Part shown: positions 26,657 through 34,578 of the stretch, piece after piece
Position numbering within the stretch: the stretch's first letter is position 1
How the letters are laid out: each line of letters starts with the position of its first letter
Source: Streptomyces sp. 71268
Lineage (GTDB): Bacteria > Actinomycetota > Actinomycetes > Streptomycetales > Streptomycetaceae
Assembly (NCBI RefSeq): GCF_029392895.1
Contig: NZ_CP114200.1
Location: 7,322,501-7,386,500 of the forward strand
Reading direction: 5' to 3'
DNA: 64,000 nucleotides
The notes under the pieces: model-generated
Told to the model about the DNA's origin: nothing
The model's input: the letters and a program-made list of their open reading frames with translations, nothing else
The model's database searches: none
Program-made: the position numbers and the translations under genes

Positions 26657-28597
26657 ATGACAGCGACAGTCGTCGAAACAACCACGGTTTTAACGGCGGC
26701 CCGGCAGGCGACGGCCAGGGCCGTCGACCACCTGCTGGCCCGCCAGGACAAGGAGGGGTGGTGGAAGGGTGACCTGGAGACCAACGTCACCATGGACGCC
26801 GAGGACCTCCTGCTCCGCCAGTTCCTCGGCATCCAGGACCCCGGTACCACCGCGGCGGCCGCCCGCCACATCCGCTCCCGGCAGCGCCCGGACGGCACCT
26901 GGGCCACCTTCCACGGCGGTCCGCCCGATCTGTCGGCGACCATCGAGGCGTACGTGGCGCTGCGCCTGGCGGGCGACGAGCCGGACGCCCCGCACCTGGC
27001 CGCCGCCTCCGCGTGGGTGCGCGAGGCGGGCGGCATCGCCGCGAGCCGCGTCTTCACCCGCATCTGGCTCGCCCTGTTCGGCTGGTGGAGCTGGGACGAC
27101 CTGCCCGAGCTGCCGCCCGAGCTGATCTACCTGCCCAAGTGGGCGCCGCTGAACATCTACGACTTCGGCTGCTGGGCGCGGCAGACCATCGTGCCGCTGA
27201 CCATCGTCTCGGCCAAGCGCCCGGTGCGCCCCGCGCCGTTCGCGCTGGACGAGCTGCACGCCGACCCGCGCCGCCCCAACCCGCCGCGCCCGCTGGCCCC
27301 CGCCACCACCTGGGACGGCGCCTTCCAGCGCCTTGATCGCGCGCTGCACAGCTACCGCAAGGTCGCCGTCCGCCCGCTGCGCCGGGCCGCCATCCGCTCC
27401 TGCGCGCGCTGGATCATCGAACGGCAGGAGAACGACGGCTGCTGGGGCGGCATCCAGCCACCGGCCGTCTACTCGGTGATCGCCCTGCACCTCCTCGGCT
27501 ACGACCTGGAGCACCCGGTGCTCCGGGCCGGCCTCGCCTCCCTCGACCGGTTCGCCGTCTGGCGCGAGGACGAGAACGGGGAGCGGGTCCGGATGGTCGA
27601 GGCGTGCCAGTCGCCGGTGTGGGACACCTGCCTGGCCACCATCGCGCTGGCGGACGCGGGCCTGCCCGACGACCACCCGGCCCTGGTGCGCGCCGCGGAC
27701 TGGATGCTCGACGAGCAGGTGTACAAGCCGGGCGACTGGTCGGTGCGCCGGCCCGAACTGCGCCCCGGCGGCTGGGCGTTCGAGTTCCACAACGACAACT
27801 ATCCCGACATCGACGACACCGCCGAGGTGGTGCTCGCGCTGCGCAGAGTCAGCCACCCGGACCCGCAGCGCGTCGAGCGGGCCATCCAGCGCGGCGCCGA
27901 GTGGAACCTGGGCATGCAGTCGAGCAACGGGGCCTGGGGCGCCTTCGACGCGGACAACGTCAGCCCGTTCCCCAACAAGCTGCCGTTCTGCGACTTCGGC
28001 GAGGTCATCGACCCGCCGTCGGCCGACGTCACCGCGCACGTGGTGGAGATGCTGGTGGCGCTCGGCGAGCGGGGCGACCCGCGCACCCAGCGTGGCATCG
28101 ACTGGCTGCTGGCCGAACAGGAGCCGAACGGCGCCTGGTTCGGCCGCTGGGGCACCAACTACCTCTACGGCACCGGCTCCGTGGTGCCCGCCCTCGTGCT
28201 CGCCGGCATTCCCAGCACGCACGCGAGCATCCGGCGGGCCGTGAGCTGGCTGGAGAGCGTACAGAACGAGGATGGCGGCTGGGGCGAGGACCAGCGCTCG
28301 TACCGGGAGCGCGCGTGGGTGGGTCGCGGCGAGTCCACCCCCTCGCAGACCGCGTGGGCGCTGCTGGCGCTGCTCGCGGCCGGCGAGCGGGAGAGCGAGT
28401 GCGTACGGCGCGGGATCGCGTGGCTGGTGGATACCCAGCGCCCGGACGGCGGTTGGGACGAGCCGTACTTCACCGGCACCGGCTTCCCGTGGGACTTCTC
28501 CATCAACTACCACCTGTACCGGATGGTCTTCCCGATCACCGCGCTCGGCCGCTACATCCACGCGCAGCCGTTCGGAGCGGAACGGCAGGGGGCCTGA
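26657..28597 (+). CDS. shc: Squalene-hopene cyclase
   Basis: The cyclase protonates squalene and folds it to hopene/hopanol on the membrane surface. This 646-residue protein has the catalytic DxDDTA at residues 384-389 (YPDIDDTAEV), numerous QW-type repeats (for example QRPDGTWATF, NDGCWGGIQP, SSNGAWGAFD, EDGGWGED), and the substrate-pocket segments typical of bacterial cyclases. Length and motif order are normal. The ATG follows AAAGGGGAAG. It is separated from the prenyl synthase gene by 145 bases but shares a TGATG overlap with hpnG, so shc-hpnG-hpnH may also be expressed from an internal promoter. Confidence 0.97.
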   Translation: MTATVVETTTVLTAARQATARAVDHLLARQDKEGWWKGDLETNVTMDAEDLLLRQFLGIQDPGTTAAAARHIRSRQRPDGTWATFHGGPPDLSATIEAYVALRLAGDEPDAPHLAAASAWVREAGGIAASRVFTRIWLALFGWWSWDDLPELPPELIYLPKWAPLNIYDFGCWARQTIVPLTIVSAKRPVRPAPFALDELHADPRRPNPPRPLAPATTWDGAFQRLDRALHSYRKVAVRPLRRAAIRSCARWIIERQENDGCWGGIQPPAVYSVIALHLLGYDLEHPVLRAGLASLDRFAVWREDENGERVRMVEACQSPVWDTCLATIALADAGLPDDHPALVRAADWMLDEQVYKPGDWSVRRPELRPGGWAFEFHNDNYPDIDDTAEVVLALRRVSHPDPQRVERAIQRGAEWNLGMQSSNGAWGAFDADNVSPFPNKLPFCDFGEVIDPPSADVTAHVVEMLVALGERGDPRTQRGIDWLLAEQEPNGAWFGRWGTNYLYGTGSVVPALVLAGIPSTHASIRRAVSWLESVQNEDGGWGEDQRSYRERAWVGRGESTPSQTAWALLALLAAGERESECVRRGIAWLVDTQRPDGGWDEPYFTGTGFPWDFSINYHLYRMVFPITALGRYIHAQPFGAERQGA

Positions 28598-29355
28598 TGG
28601 CGGACGCCTCCGCCGCGGCCCCGCCGCTCCTGGTGGTCTGCGCGCTCGGCATCGAGCGGCTCGCGCTGCGCGGCGGCGACCGCGGCGCGGCCGCGGGCCC
28701 CATGGTGCTGCTGCGCACCGGGATGGGCCCGCGGGCGGCCGAGCGCTCGATGGAGCGCGTCCTGGCCACGGCGGTCGGACCGGGGCCGGGACGGTCGGTA
28801 GCGGGCGCCGCCGGCCCCCGGGGGCATCCGCCGGGTCCGGACCCGACGGGCGGCCACCGGCCGGTACCGGGGCCGGGCCCGGCGGCCGTCATCGCCACCG
28901 GGTTCTGCGCCGGACTCGCCCCGGGGATGCACCCCGGCGACCTCGTCGTCGCCGACCAGACCCGCGACCACGCGGGCAGCACCGAGTGCACCGGCACCGA
29001 TGTCCTCGCCAGCGCCCTGGCCGACCTGTGCCGCCGCTCCGGGCGCGGCCTCGCGCCCGCCGTGCACACGGGCCCGGTGGCCGGCTCCGACCACGTGGTG
29101 CGCGGCGCCGAGCGCGCCCGGCTGCGGGCGACCGGGGCCGTCGCCGTGGACATGGAGTCCGCGGCGACCCTGCGCACCGCCGTGCGCGCGGGCCCGCGCC
29201 CGGTTGCGGCCGTTCGGGTGGTCGTGGACGCTCCAGAGCATGAGCTGGTCCGCGTCGGCACCCTGCGCGGTGGAATATCCGCCTTCCGGGTGCTCCGCTC
29301 GATCCTTCCTGCCTTCTGCCAATGGCACCGTTCGTTACCGCTCTCCAGGAGGTGA
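28597..29355 (+). CDS. hpnG: Hopanoid-associated phosphorylase HpnG (adenosylhopane nucleosidase)
   Basis: HpnG removes adenine from adenosylhopane on the way to ribosylhopane and bacteriohopanetetrol. The 252-residue nucleosidase/phosphorylase-fold protein has the start LLVVCALGIERLAL, GFCAGLAPGMHPGDLVVAD, and the nucleoside-binding DMESAATL. A Gly/Pro-rich stretch of about 35 residues (roughly 66-102) interrupts the domain just before the conserved AAVIATGFC and looks like a local expansion in a surface loop. The start overlaps the shc stop codon by one base. Six bases separate it from hpnH. Confidence 0.88.
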   Translation: MADASAAAPPLLVVCALGIERLALRGGDRGAAAGPMVLLRTGMGPRAAERSMERVLATAVGPGPGRSVAGAAGPRGHPPGPDPTGGHRPVPGPGPAAVIATGFCAGLAPGMHPGDLVVADQTRDHAGSTECTGTDVLASALADLCRRSGRGLAPAVHTGPVAGSDHVVRGAERARLRATGAVAVDMESAATLRTAVRAGPRPVAAVRVVVDAPEHELVRVGTLRGGISAFRVLRSILPAFCQWHRSLPLSRR

Positions 29356-29360
29356 GCTAG

Positions 29361-30383
29361 ATGGCCATGCCGCTTCGTCAGACCATCCGGGTCGGGACGT
29401 ATCTCTTCGAACAGAAAGTGATCCGGCGGCGGGAGAAGTTTCCGCTGATCGTGGAGTTGGAACCGCTGTACGCCTGCAACCTCTCCTGCGAGGGGTGCGG
29501 CAAGATCCAGCACCCGGCCGGGGTGCTCAAGCAGCGGATGCCGGTGGCGCAGGCGGTCGGCGCGGTACTCGAGTCCGGCGCCCCGATGGTCTCCCTCGCC
29601 GGCGGTGAGCCGCTCATGCACCCGCAGATCGACGAGATCGTCCGCCAGTTGGTCAAGCGCAAGAAGTACGTCTTCCTCTGCACGAACGCGGTGTTGCTCC
29701 GCAAGAAGCTGCACAAGTTCACCCCCTCGCCCTACTTCGCCTTCACCGTGCACATCGACGGCCTGCGCGAGCGGCACGACGAGTCGGTCGCCAAGGAGGG
29801 GGTGTTCGACGAGGCGGTGGAGGCGATCAAGGAGGCCAAGCGGCGCGGCTTCCGGGTCACCACCAACTCGACCTTCTTCAACACCGACACCCCGCAGAAC
29901 ATCATCGAGGTGCTCAACTACCTCAACGACGACCTCAAGGTGGACGAGATGATGATCTCGCCCGCCTACGCCTACGAGAAGGCGCCGGACCAGGAGCACT
30001 TCCTGGGCGTCGGCCAGACCAGGGAGCTGTTCCGCAAGGCGTTCGCCGGCGGTAACCGCCGCCGCTGGCGGCTCAACCACAGCCCGCTCTTCCTGGACTT
30101 CCTGGAGGGCAAGACCGACTTCCCGTGCACGGCCTGGGGCATCCCCAACTACTCGCTGTTCGGCTGGCAGCGCCCGTGCTACCTGATGAGCGACGGGTAC
30201 GTGCCCACGTACCAGAAGCTGATCGAGGAGACCGACTGGGACAAGTACGGCCGTGGCAAGGACCCGCGCTGCGACAACTGCATGGCGCACTGCGGGTACG
30301 AGCCCACGGCGGTGCTGGCCACCATGGGCTCCCTGAAGGAGTCGCTGCGCGCGGCCAGGGAAACGGTGTCGGCCAACAGGTGA
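29361..30383 (+). CDS. hpnH: Adenosyl-hopene transferase HpnH (radical SAM)
   Basis: HpnH adds the 5'-deoxyadenosyl group of SAM to diploptene, the first step of side-chain extension. This 340-residue protein has the radical SAM cluster motif CNLSCEGCGK, the GGEPL motif (VSLAGGEPLMHP) and a C-terminal Cys set in DPRCDNCMAHCGYEPTA that may bind an auxiliary cluster or structural metal. The ribosome binding site AGGAGGTGA is excellent. Length and motif spacing are as in other Streptomyces HpnH. Confidence 0.96.
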   Translation: MAMPLRQTIRVGTYLFEQKVIRRREKFPLIVELEPLYACNLSCEGCGKIQHPAGVLKQRMPVAQAVGAVLESGAPMVSLAGGEPLMHPQIDEIVRQLVKRKKYVFLCTNAVLLRKKLHKFTPSPYFAFTVHIDGLRERHDESVAKEGVFDEAVEAIKEAKRRGFRVTTNSTFFNTDTPQNIIEVLNYLNDDLKVDEMMISPAYAYEKAPDQEHFLGVGQTRELFRKAFAGGNRRRWRLNHSPLFLDFLEGKTDFPCTAWGIPNYSLFGWQRPCYLMSDGYVPTYQKLIEETDWDKYGRGKDPRCDNCMAHCGYEPTAVLATMGSLKESLRAARETVSANR

Positions 30384-30397
30384 GGCCGCCGGCGCGG

Positions 30398-30431
30398 GCG
30401 CCGGGCACCCACCCCGAGCGGGGCCCGGCGC
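30398..30431 (+). terminator. Hairpin between hpnH and hpnO
   Basis: GCGCCGGGC (30398-30406) pairs perfectly with 30423-30431 across a 16-nt loop. It lies 15 bases after hpnH, inside the operon. It may attenuate transcription into hpnO or mark the place where ispG and dxs stand in S. coelicolor. Confidence 0.4.
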
Positions 30432-30497
30432 ACGCGCACGCGGCCCGCGCTGGCCGGCGCGGCAGGACGAGCGACGCACACACGAAGGGGCAGGAGC

Positions 30498-31895
30498 ATG
30501 ACGGTGGCCGAATCGACGGGCTTCGACCTCGGCAGACTCCTCACGGAGCGCGGGGGCGAACGCTACGAACTGCACGCCCGGTACCTGAACCACCAACTGC
30601 CGCGCATGCTGCACACCATCGGCTTCGACAAGGTCTACGAGCGGGCCGAGGGCGCGTACTTCTGGGACGCCGACGGCCAGGACTACCTGGACATGCTCGC
30701 TGGCTTCGGGGTGATGGGCCTCGGCCGCCACCACCCCGTGGTCCGCAAGGCGCTGCACGACGTCCTGGACGCGGGCCTGGCCGACCTCACCCGCTTCGAC
30801 TGCCAGCCGCTGCCCGGACTCCTCGCCGAGCGGCTGTTGGCACACGCGCCGCACCTGGACCGGGTGTTCTTCGGCAACAGCGGTACCGAGGCGGTCGAGA
30901 CGGCGCTCAAGTTCGCCCGGTACGCCACCCGCAGGCCCAGAGTGCTGTACTGCGCGCACGCCTTCCACGGGCTGACCACCGGCGCGCTCTCGGTCAACGG
31001 CGAGGACGGCTTCCGGGACGGGTTCGCGCCGCTGCTGCCCGACACGGCCGTGCCGCTCGGCGACCTGGCCGCCCTGGAACGGGAGTTGCGACGGGGTGAC
31101 GTGGCCGCCCTGGTGGTCGAGCCGATCCAGGGCAAGGGCGTGCTCGCGGCCCCGCCCGGTTACCTGCGCGCCGCCCAGGACCTGCTGCACCGGCACAAGG
31201 CGCTGCTCATCGCCGACGAGGTGCAGACCGGCATGGGGCGCACCGGGGACTTCTTCGGCTACCAGCACGAGGAGGGCGTCGAACCCGACCTGGTGTGCGT
31301 GGCCAAGGCGCTGTCCGGCGGTTACGTGCCGGTGGGGGCGACCCTCGGCAAGGACTGGATCTTCAAGCGGGTCTACTCCTCGATGGACCGGGTGCTGGTG
31401 CACTCCGCGAGTTTCGGCTCCAACGCCCAGGCCATGGCGGCCGGCCTGGCCACCCTCGCGGTCATGGAGCAGGAGGACCTCGTGGCCCGGGCCCGGCGCA
31501 CCGGCGACCTGCTCCGCGAGCGGCTCGCCGCGCTCGTGCCGCGCTACGAGCTGCTGCACGAGGTGCGCGGCCGGGGGCTGATGATCGGCATCGAGTTCGG
31601 CCGGCCCACCTCGCTGAAGCTGCGCGGCCGCTGGACGATGCTCCAGGCCGCGCGGAAGGGGCTGTTCGCGCAGTTGGTGGTGGCGCCGCTGCTGCACCGG
31701 CACCGCATCCTGACCCAGGTCTCCGGCGACCACCTGGAAGTGATCAAGCTGATCCCACCGTTGATCATCGGCGAGCCGGAGGTGGACCGCTTCGTGGCGG
31801 CGTTCACGGAGGTCATGGACGACGCGCACGACGGAGGCGGCCTGCTGTGGGAGTTCGGCAAGACCCTCGTGAAGCAAGCCGTCGCCAACCGGTGA
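30498..31895 (+). CDS. hpnO: Hopanoid aminotransferase HpnO
   Basis: HpnO aminates the side-chain precursor to aminobacteriohopanetriol. The 465-residue class III PLP aminotransferase has FFGNSGTEAVETALK, the cofactor-contacting Asp in LLIADEVQTGMGRTG and the PLP Lys in CVAKALSGGYVPVG. The 50 residues before the catalytic domain and the end motif LLWEFGKTLVKQA are typical of the hopanoid branch. The ATG has GGGGCAGG upstream. In S. coelicolor, from memory, ispG and dxs precede this gene; here hpnH is immediately upstream. Confidence 0.87.
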   Translation: MTVAESTGFDLGRLLTERGGERYELHARYLNHQLPRMLHTIGFDKVYERAEGAYFWDADGQDYLDMLAGFGVMGLGRHHPVVRKALHDVLDAGLADLTRFDCQPLPGLLAERLLAHAPHLDRVFFGNSGTEAVETALKFARYATRRPRVLYCAHAFHGLTTGALSVNGEDGFRDGFAPLLPDTAVPLGDLAALERELRRGDVAALVVEPIQGKGVLAAPPGYLRAAQDLLHRHKALLIADEVQTGMGRTGDFFGYQHEEGVEPDLVCVAKALSGGYVPVGATLGKDWIFKRVYSSMDRVLVHSASFGSNAQAMAAGLATLAVMEQEDLVARARRTGDLLRERLAALVPRYELLHEVRGRGLMIGIEFGRPTSLKLRGRWTMLQAARKGLFAQLVVAPLLHRHRILTQVSGDHLEVIKLIPPLIIGEPEVDRFVAAFTEVMDDAHDGGGLLWEFGKTLVKQAVANR

Positions 31896-31913
31896 GGCCG
31901 GGTGGCCGCTTTG

Positions 31914-31946
31914 GGCGCGCGCCCCGGCACGGGCCCGGCGCGCGCC
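31914..31946. terminator. Bidirectional terminator at the end of the hopanoid operon
   Basis: GGCGCGCGCC at 31914-31923 pairs with the same self-complementary sequence at 31937-31946; inner CCGG/CCGG bases extend the stem. It sits between the convergent ends of hpnO and the phosphatase gene. Confidence 0.6.
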
Positions 31947-31951
31947 GGCGG

Positions 31952-32776
31952 TCAGTCGGTCAGCAGCCGCTCGCGCAGCCGGGTGCGCAGCGCGGGGGTG
32001 AGGCCGAGGCCCTCGGTGAGGTAGCGCTCGGTGTCGCCCCAGGTCGTCTCGATCGCCTCGAACGCCGCCGCCAGATAGCTGGACCGCGCGTCGAAGAGGG
32101 GGCCGATGAGTTCGAGCACCTCGGGCGACATGGCCTCGGGGGAGTCGCTGTGGCGGCGCACCTTGTAGCGCCGGTGGGCCGCCGCCGACGCCAGGTAGTC
32201 GGCCTCGATCGCCTCCGGGGTGACGCCGACGGCGAGCAGGGTGATGGCGATCGACAGGCCCGCGCGGTCCTTGCCGGCCGCGCAGTGCATGAGCGCCGGC
32301 ACGCTGTCGTCGGCCAGCGCGGCCAGCACGCGGGCGTGTTCGGCGGTGCGCGTGGTGACCATCGCGCGGTACGAGGCGATCATCCGGCCGGCGGCCTGGC
32401 CGTCGGAGAGTTCGGCCCGAAGCTGCTCGATGTCGCCGTGGAAGACCATGGACCAGAACTCGGCGCCCTCGGCCGGGTCGGTGAGCGGGATGTTGACGTT
32501 GCGGACACCGGGGAGCGCGACGTCGGGGCCCTCGACCCTGATGTCGGCGGCGTTGCGGAAGTCGAAGATGGTGTGCAGGCCCAGCGTGGCCAGGAACGCC
32601 GCGTCCTCCTCGGTCGCGTGGGCGAGGTGACCGCTGCGGAAGAGCACGCCCGAGCGCACCCGCCGGCCGTCGAGCGTCGGCAGGCCACCCACGTCCCGGA
32701 AGTTCCTGACCCCGGACAGGCGCGGTTCCGGCTCGTGCGGGGTGCTGGGGGAGGCGTGCGGGATCTGCTGTGTCAC
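31952..32776 (-). CDS. Tyrosine/lipid phosphatase of the PTP superfamily
   Basis: This 274-residue protein has the dual-specificity phosphatase P-loop HCAAGKDRAGLS (the CX5R motif), preceded by the family start SGVRNFRDVGGLPT and the FRSGHL segment. It resembles the Mycobacterium PtpB/Streptomyces atypical tyrosine phosphatases, some of which also hydrolyse phosphoinositides. The Lys-Asp within the loop (GKDR) is the PtpB-type signature. The GTG start follows GAGGAG by 5 bases. It is divergent from the SGNH hydrolase gene and convergent with hpnO. The biological substrate is unknown. Confidence 0.85.
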   Translation of the reverse strand: MTQQIPHASPSTPHEPEPRLSGVRNFRDVGGLPTLDGRRVRSGVLFRSGHLAHATEEDAAFLATLGLHTIFDFRNAADIRVEGPDVALPGVRNVNIPLTDPAEGAEFWSMVFHGDIEQLRAELSDGQAAGRMIASYRAMVTTRTAEHARVLAALADDSVPALMHCAAGKDRAGLSIAITLLAVGVTPEAIEADYLASAAAHRRYKVRRHSDSPEAMSPEVLELIGPLFDARSSYLAAAFEAIETTWGDTERYLTEGLGLTPALRTRLRERLLTD

Positions 32777-32959
32777 GGCTGCTCCTCGGTGCGGGTTGTG
32801 CCTGCTGTGGTCAACGAGAGGCGGGGGGCCGACCCTACGGTATGGGCCCGCCGCACCATCATTTCGGCCGCGCCCGCCCCTTGTCATCGTCGGTGCGGAT
32901 GCTATTCCGGCTTTATGTAAGAGATCCAGTGGGATAGATCACCCCACGTCAACCCTTGG

Positions 32960-32973
32960 TTACGGTGGCGTAG
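32960..32973. promoter_or_regulatory. TACG-N4-CGTA inverted repeat, candidate operator
   Basis: TACGGTGGCGTA is a perfect 4-4-4 inverted repeat lying about 30 bases upstream of the SGNH hydrolase start and inside the divergent control region. TACG/CGTA half sites are common in Streptomyces TetR- and FadR-type operators. The regulator is not identifiable here. Confidence 0.35.
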
Positions 32974-33003
32974 GTCACTTCGTTCGGAGGAGGATGTGCT
33001 GAC

Positions 33004-33795
33004 GTGGCAGCCGATTCGAAGACCAACAACAGTGGCGCGTTCGAGTCGTACGCAGCCGTCGGAGACAGCTTCACCGAAGGCGTCGGCGACCCAGGGCCCG
33101 ATGGGGCCTTCATAGGCTGGGCCGACCGGCTCGCCGTCTTGCTGTCGGACCAACGCGCCGAGCACGACTTCCGCTACGCCAACCTCGCCGTCCGCGGCCG
33201 ACTCCTCGACCAGATCGTCGAGGAACAGGTGCCGCGCGTCCTTGAGCTGGGGCCCGAGCTGGTGACGTTCTGCGCGGGCGGCAACGACATCCTGCGACCG
33301 GGCAGCGATCCCGACGACGTCGCCGGCCGGTACGAGGCGGCGGTGGCCAAGCTCGCCTCGTCCGTGGGCACCGTGCTGGTGTGCACCGGCTTCGACACGC
33401 GCGACGTGCCGGTGCTGCGGCATCTACGCGGGAAGATCGCGACGTACACGGCGCACGTGCGCGCCATCGCCGACCGCTACGACTGCCCGGTGCTCGACCT
33501 GTGGTCGCTGCGGTCCGTGCAGGACCGGCGCGCCTGGAGCGGTGACCGCCTGCACCTCTCGCCCGACGGGCACACCCGGGTCGCCCTGCGCGCCGCGCAG
33601 GTCCTCGGTCTTGAGGTGTGCGCCGACCCCGACCAGCCCTGGCCGCCGCTGGCCCAGCGCCCCGCCGCGGCCGTGCGTCGGGACAACATCCACTGGGCGC
33701 GCGAACACCTCGTCCCTTGGATCGGCCGCCGCCTGCGCGGTGAGTCCTCCGGCGACCACGTCGAGCCCAAGCGACCTGACCTGCTGCCGCTCTAG
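33004..33795 (+). CDS. SGNH/GDSL-family hydrolase
   Basis: This 263-residue protein has the GDSL block I motif AAVGDSFTEGVGD with the catalytic Ser, block II LAVRGRLLDQI with Gly, block III FCAGGNDIL with Asn, and the block V Asp-x-x-His in GDRLHLSPDGH. These place it in the SGNH esterase/lipase group. There is no signal peptide, so it acts in the cytoplasm, on an unknown ester. The GTG follows a strong GGAGGAGG. It is divergent from the phosphatase gene and convergent with the next gene. Confidence 0.88.
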   Translation: MAADSKTNNSGAFESYAAVGDSFTEGVGDPGPDGAFIGWADRLAVLLSDQRAEHDFRYANLAVRGRLLDQIVEEQVPRVLELGPELVTFCAGGNDILRPGSDPDDVAGRYEAAVAKLASSVGTVLVCTGFDTRDVPVLRHLRGKIATYTAHVRAIADRYDCPVLDLWSLRSVQDRRAWSGDRLHLSPDGHTRVALRAAQVLGLEVCADPDQPWPPLAQRPAAAVRRDNIHWAREHLVPWIGRRLRGESSGDHVEPKRPDLLPL

Positions 33796-33813
33796 CCCGC
33801 GACCGGCGCTCCG

Positions 33814-33835
33814 GGGCGGCGCGAGGCGCCGTCCC
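33814..33835. terminator. Small hairpin between convergent genes
   Basis: CGGCGC-GAG-GCGCCG (33817-33831) with flanking GGG/CCC pairs forms a short stable stem 22 bases after the SGNH hydrolase gene. Confidence 0.4.
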
Positions 33836-33931
33836 GGGCGCGGGCCCGCGCTGCCGCGCTGGCTGGCGTGCCCGTCAGGCGGACCGCGGCACCAGGGCTC
33901 GAACGCTCCGGCGTCGTGAAGGGGCGGCCCG

Positions 33932-34441
33932 TCAGGCCCAGATGGGGGAGGAGCCGGCGGGCCGGTCCGGGAGCCCCGTGGACTGCGCCGGCAGGCCGGC
34001 GGTCGGCAGATAGGCCCAGACCGCCCGGCCCTGCCCGCCCTCGCGCGGGCGTACGCCCCAGGAGTCGGACAGCGCCTCCACGAGCATCAGCCCGCGTCCG
34101 CCCTCCTGCTCCCAGCCGCTCTCGCGGGGGCACAACGTGGCGTGCTCGCGCCCCTGGTCCGCCACCTCGACCCGCAGTCGGTCGGCGAAGACGCGCAGTT
34201 CGCAGCGGACCCGGTCGCTGTTGGTGTGCCGTACCGCGTTGGTGAACAGCTCCGATACGACGAGTTGGGCGTCGTCCCGCAGTTCGTCGTGGGCACCCCA
34301 CTCGGCCAGCCGGGCCAGAACCCGCTTGCGTGCCTCAGCGACCGAGGTGCTGAGCGCCGGCAGATGGAACGCGTCCTGAAGGCGTTGGGCGACCGCGCCG
34401 CCCGGGCGTCCTAACCAGAGACCGTCGTATGAAGTGGCCAC
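33932..34441 (-). CDS. RsbW-like ATP-binding protein, divergent from an XRE regulator
   Basis: A GHKL ATPase domain of 169 residues. It has the N box QLVVSELFTNAVRH, the G1 box VEVADQG and the G2 segment EQEGGRGLMLVEALSDSWG. Such proteins next to XRE/DUF397 pairs are frequent in Streptomyces and are thought to be signalling modules, though partners are mostly unknown. Start choice is uncertain: the GTG at 34441 and a TTG at 34477 both lack a good ribosome binding site; I took the GTG because homology starts close to it. The gene reads away from the XRE gene across a compact, palindrome-bearing spacer. Confidence 0.82.
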   Translation of the reverse strand: MATSYDGLWLGRPGGAVAQRLQDAFHLPALSTSVAEARKRVLARLAEWGAHDELRDDAQLVVSELFTNAVRHTNSDRVRCELRVFADRLRVEVADQGREHATLCPRESGWEQEGGRGLMLVEALSDSWGVRPREGGQGRAVWAYLPTAGLPAQSTGLPDRPAGSSPIWA

Positions 34442-34507
34442 GCCGCAACTATGCGGCCCGTCAGTGACGAATGGCAAGCTTCAATCTGTAAATTGCAGAA
34501 TCGTAAG

Positions 34508-34546
34508 AGCAGTCTGTTCGGTGAGCTGAGCACATGACAGACTGCT
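34508..34546. promoter_or_regulatory. 10-bp inverted repeat upstream of the XRE gene
   Basis: AGCAGTCTGT (34508-34517) and its exact complement (34537-34546) flank a 19-base spacer, ending 33 bases before the XRE start at 34579. It may be an autoregulatory operator with half sites two helical turns apart, or a 5' untranslated hairpin. The surrounding DNA is relatively A+T-rich. Confidence 0.5.
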
Positions 34547-34578
34547 TACCCGTGACGGCGCTTGGAAGGGGAACGGCA

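Noticed and set aside
28536..31877. Long minus-strand open frame opposite hpnG, hpnH and hpnO
   Set aside because: It mirrors three well-identified hopanoid genes and its product is low-complexity.
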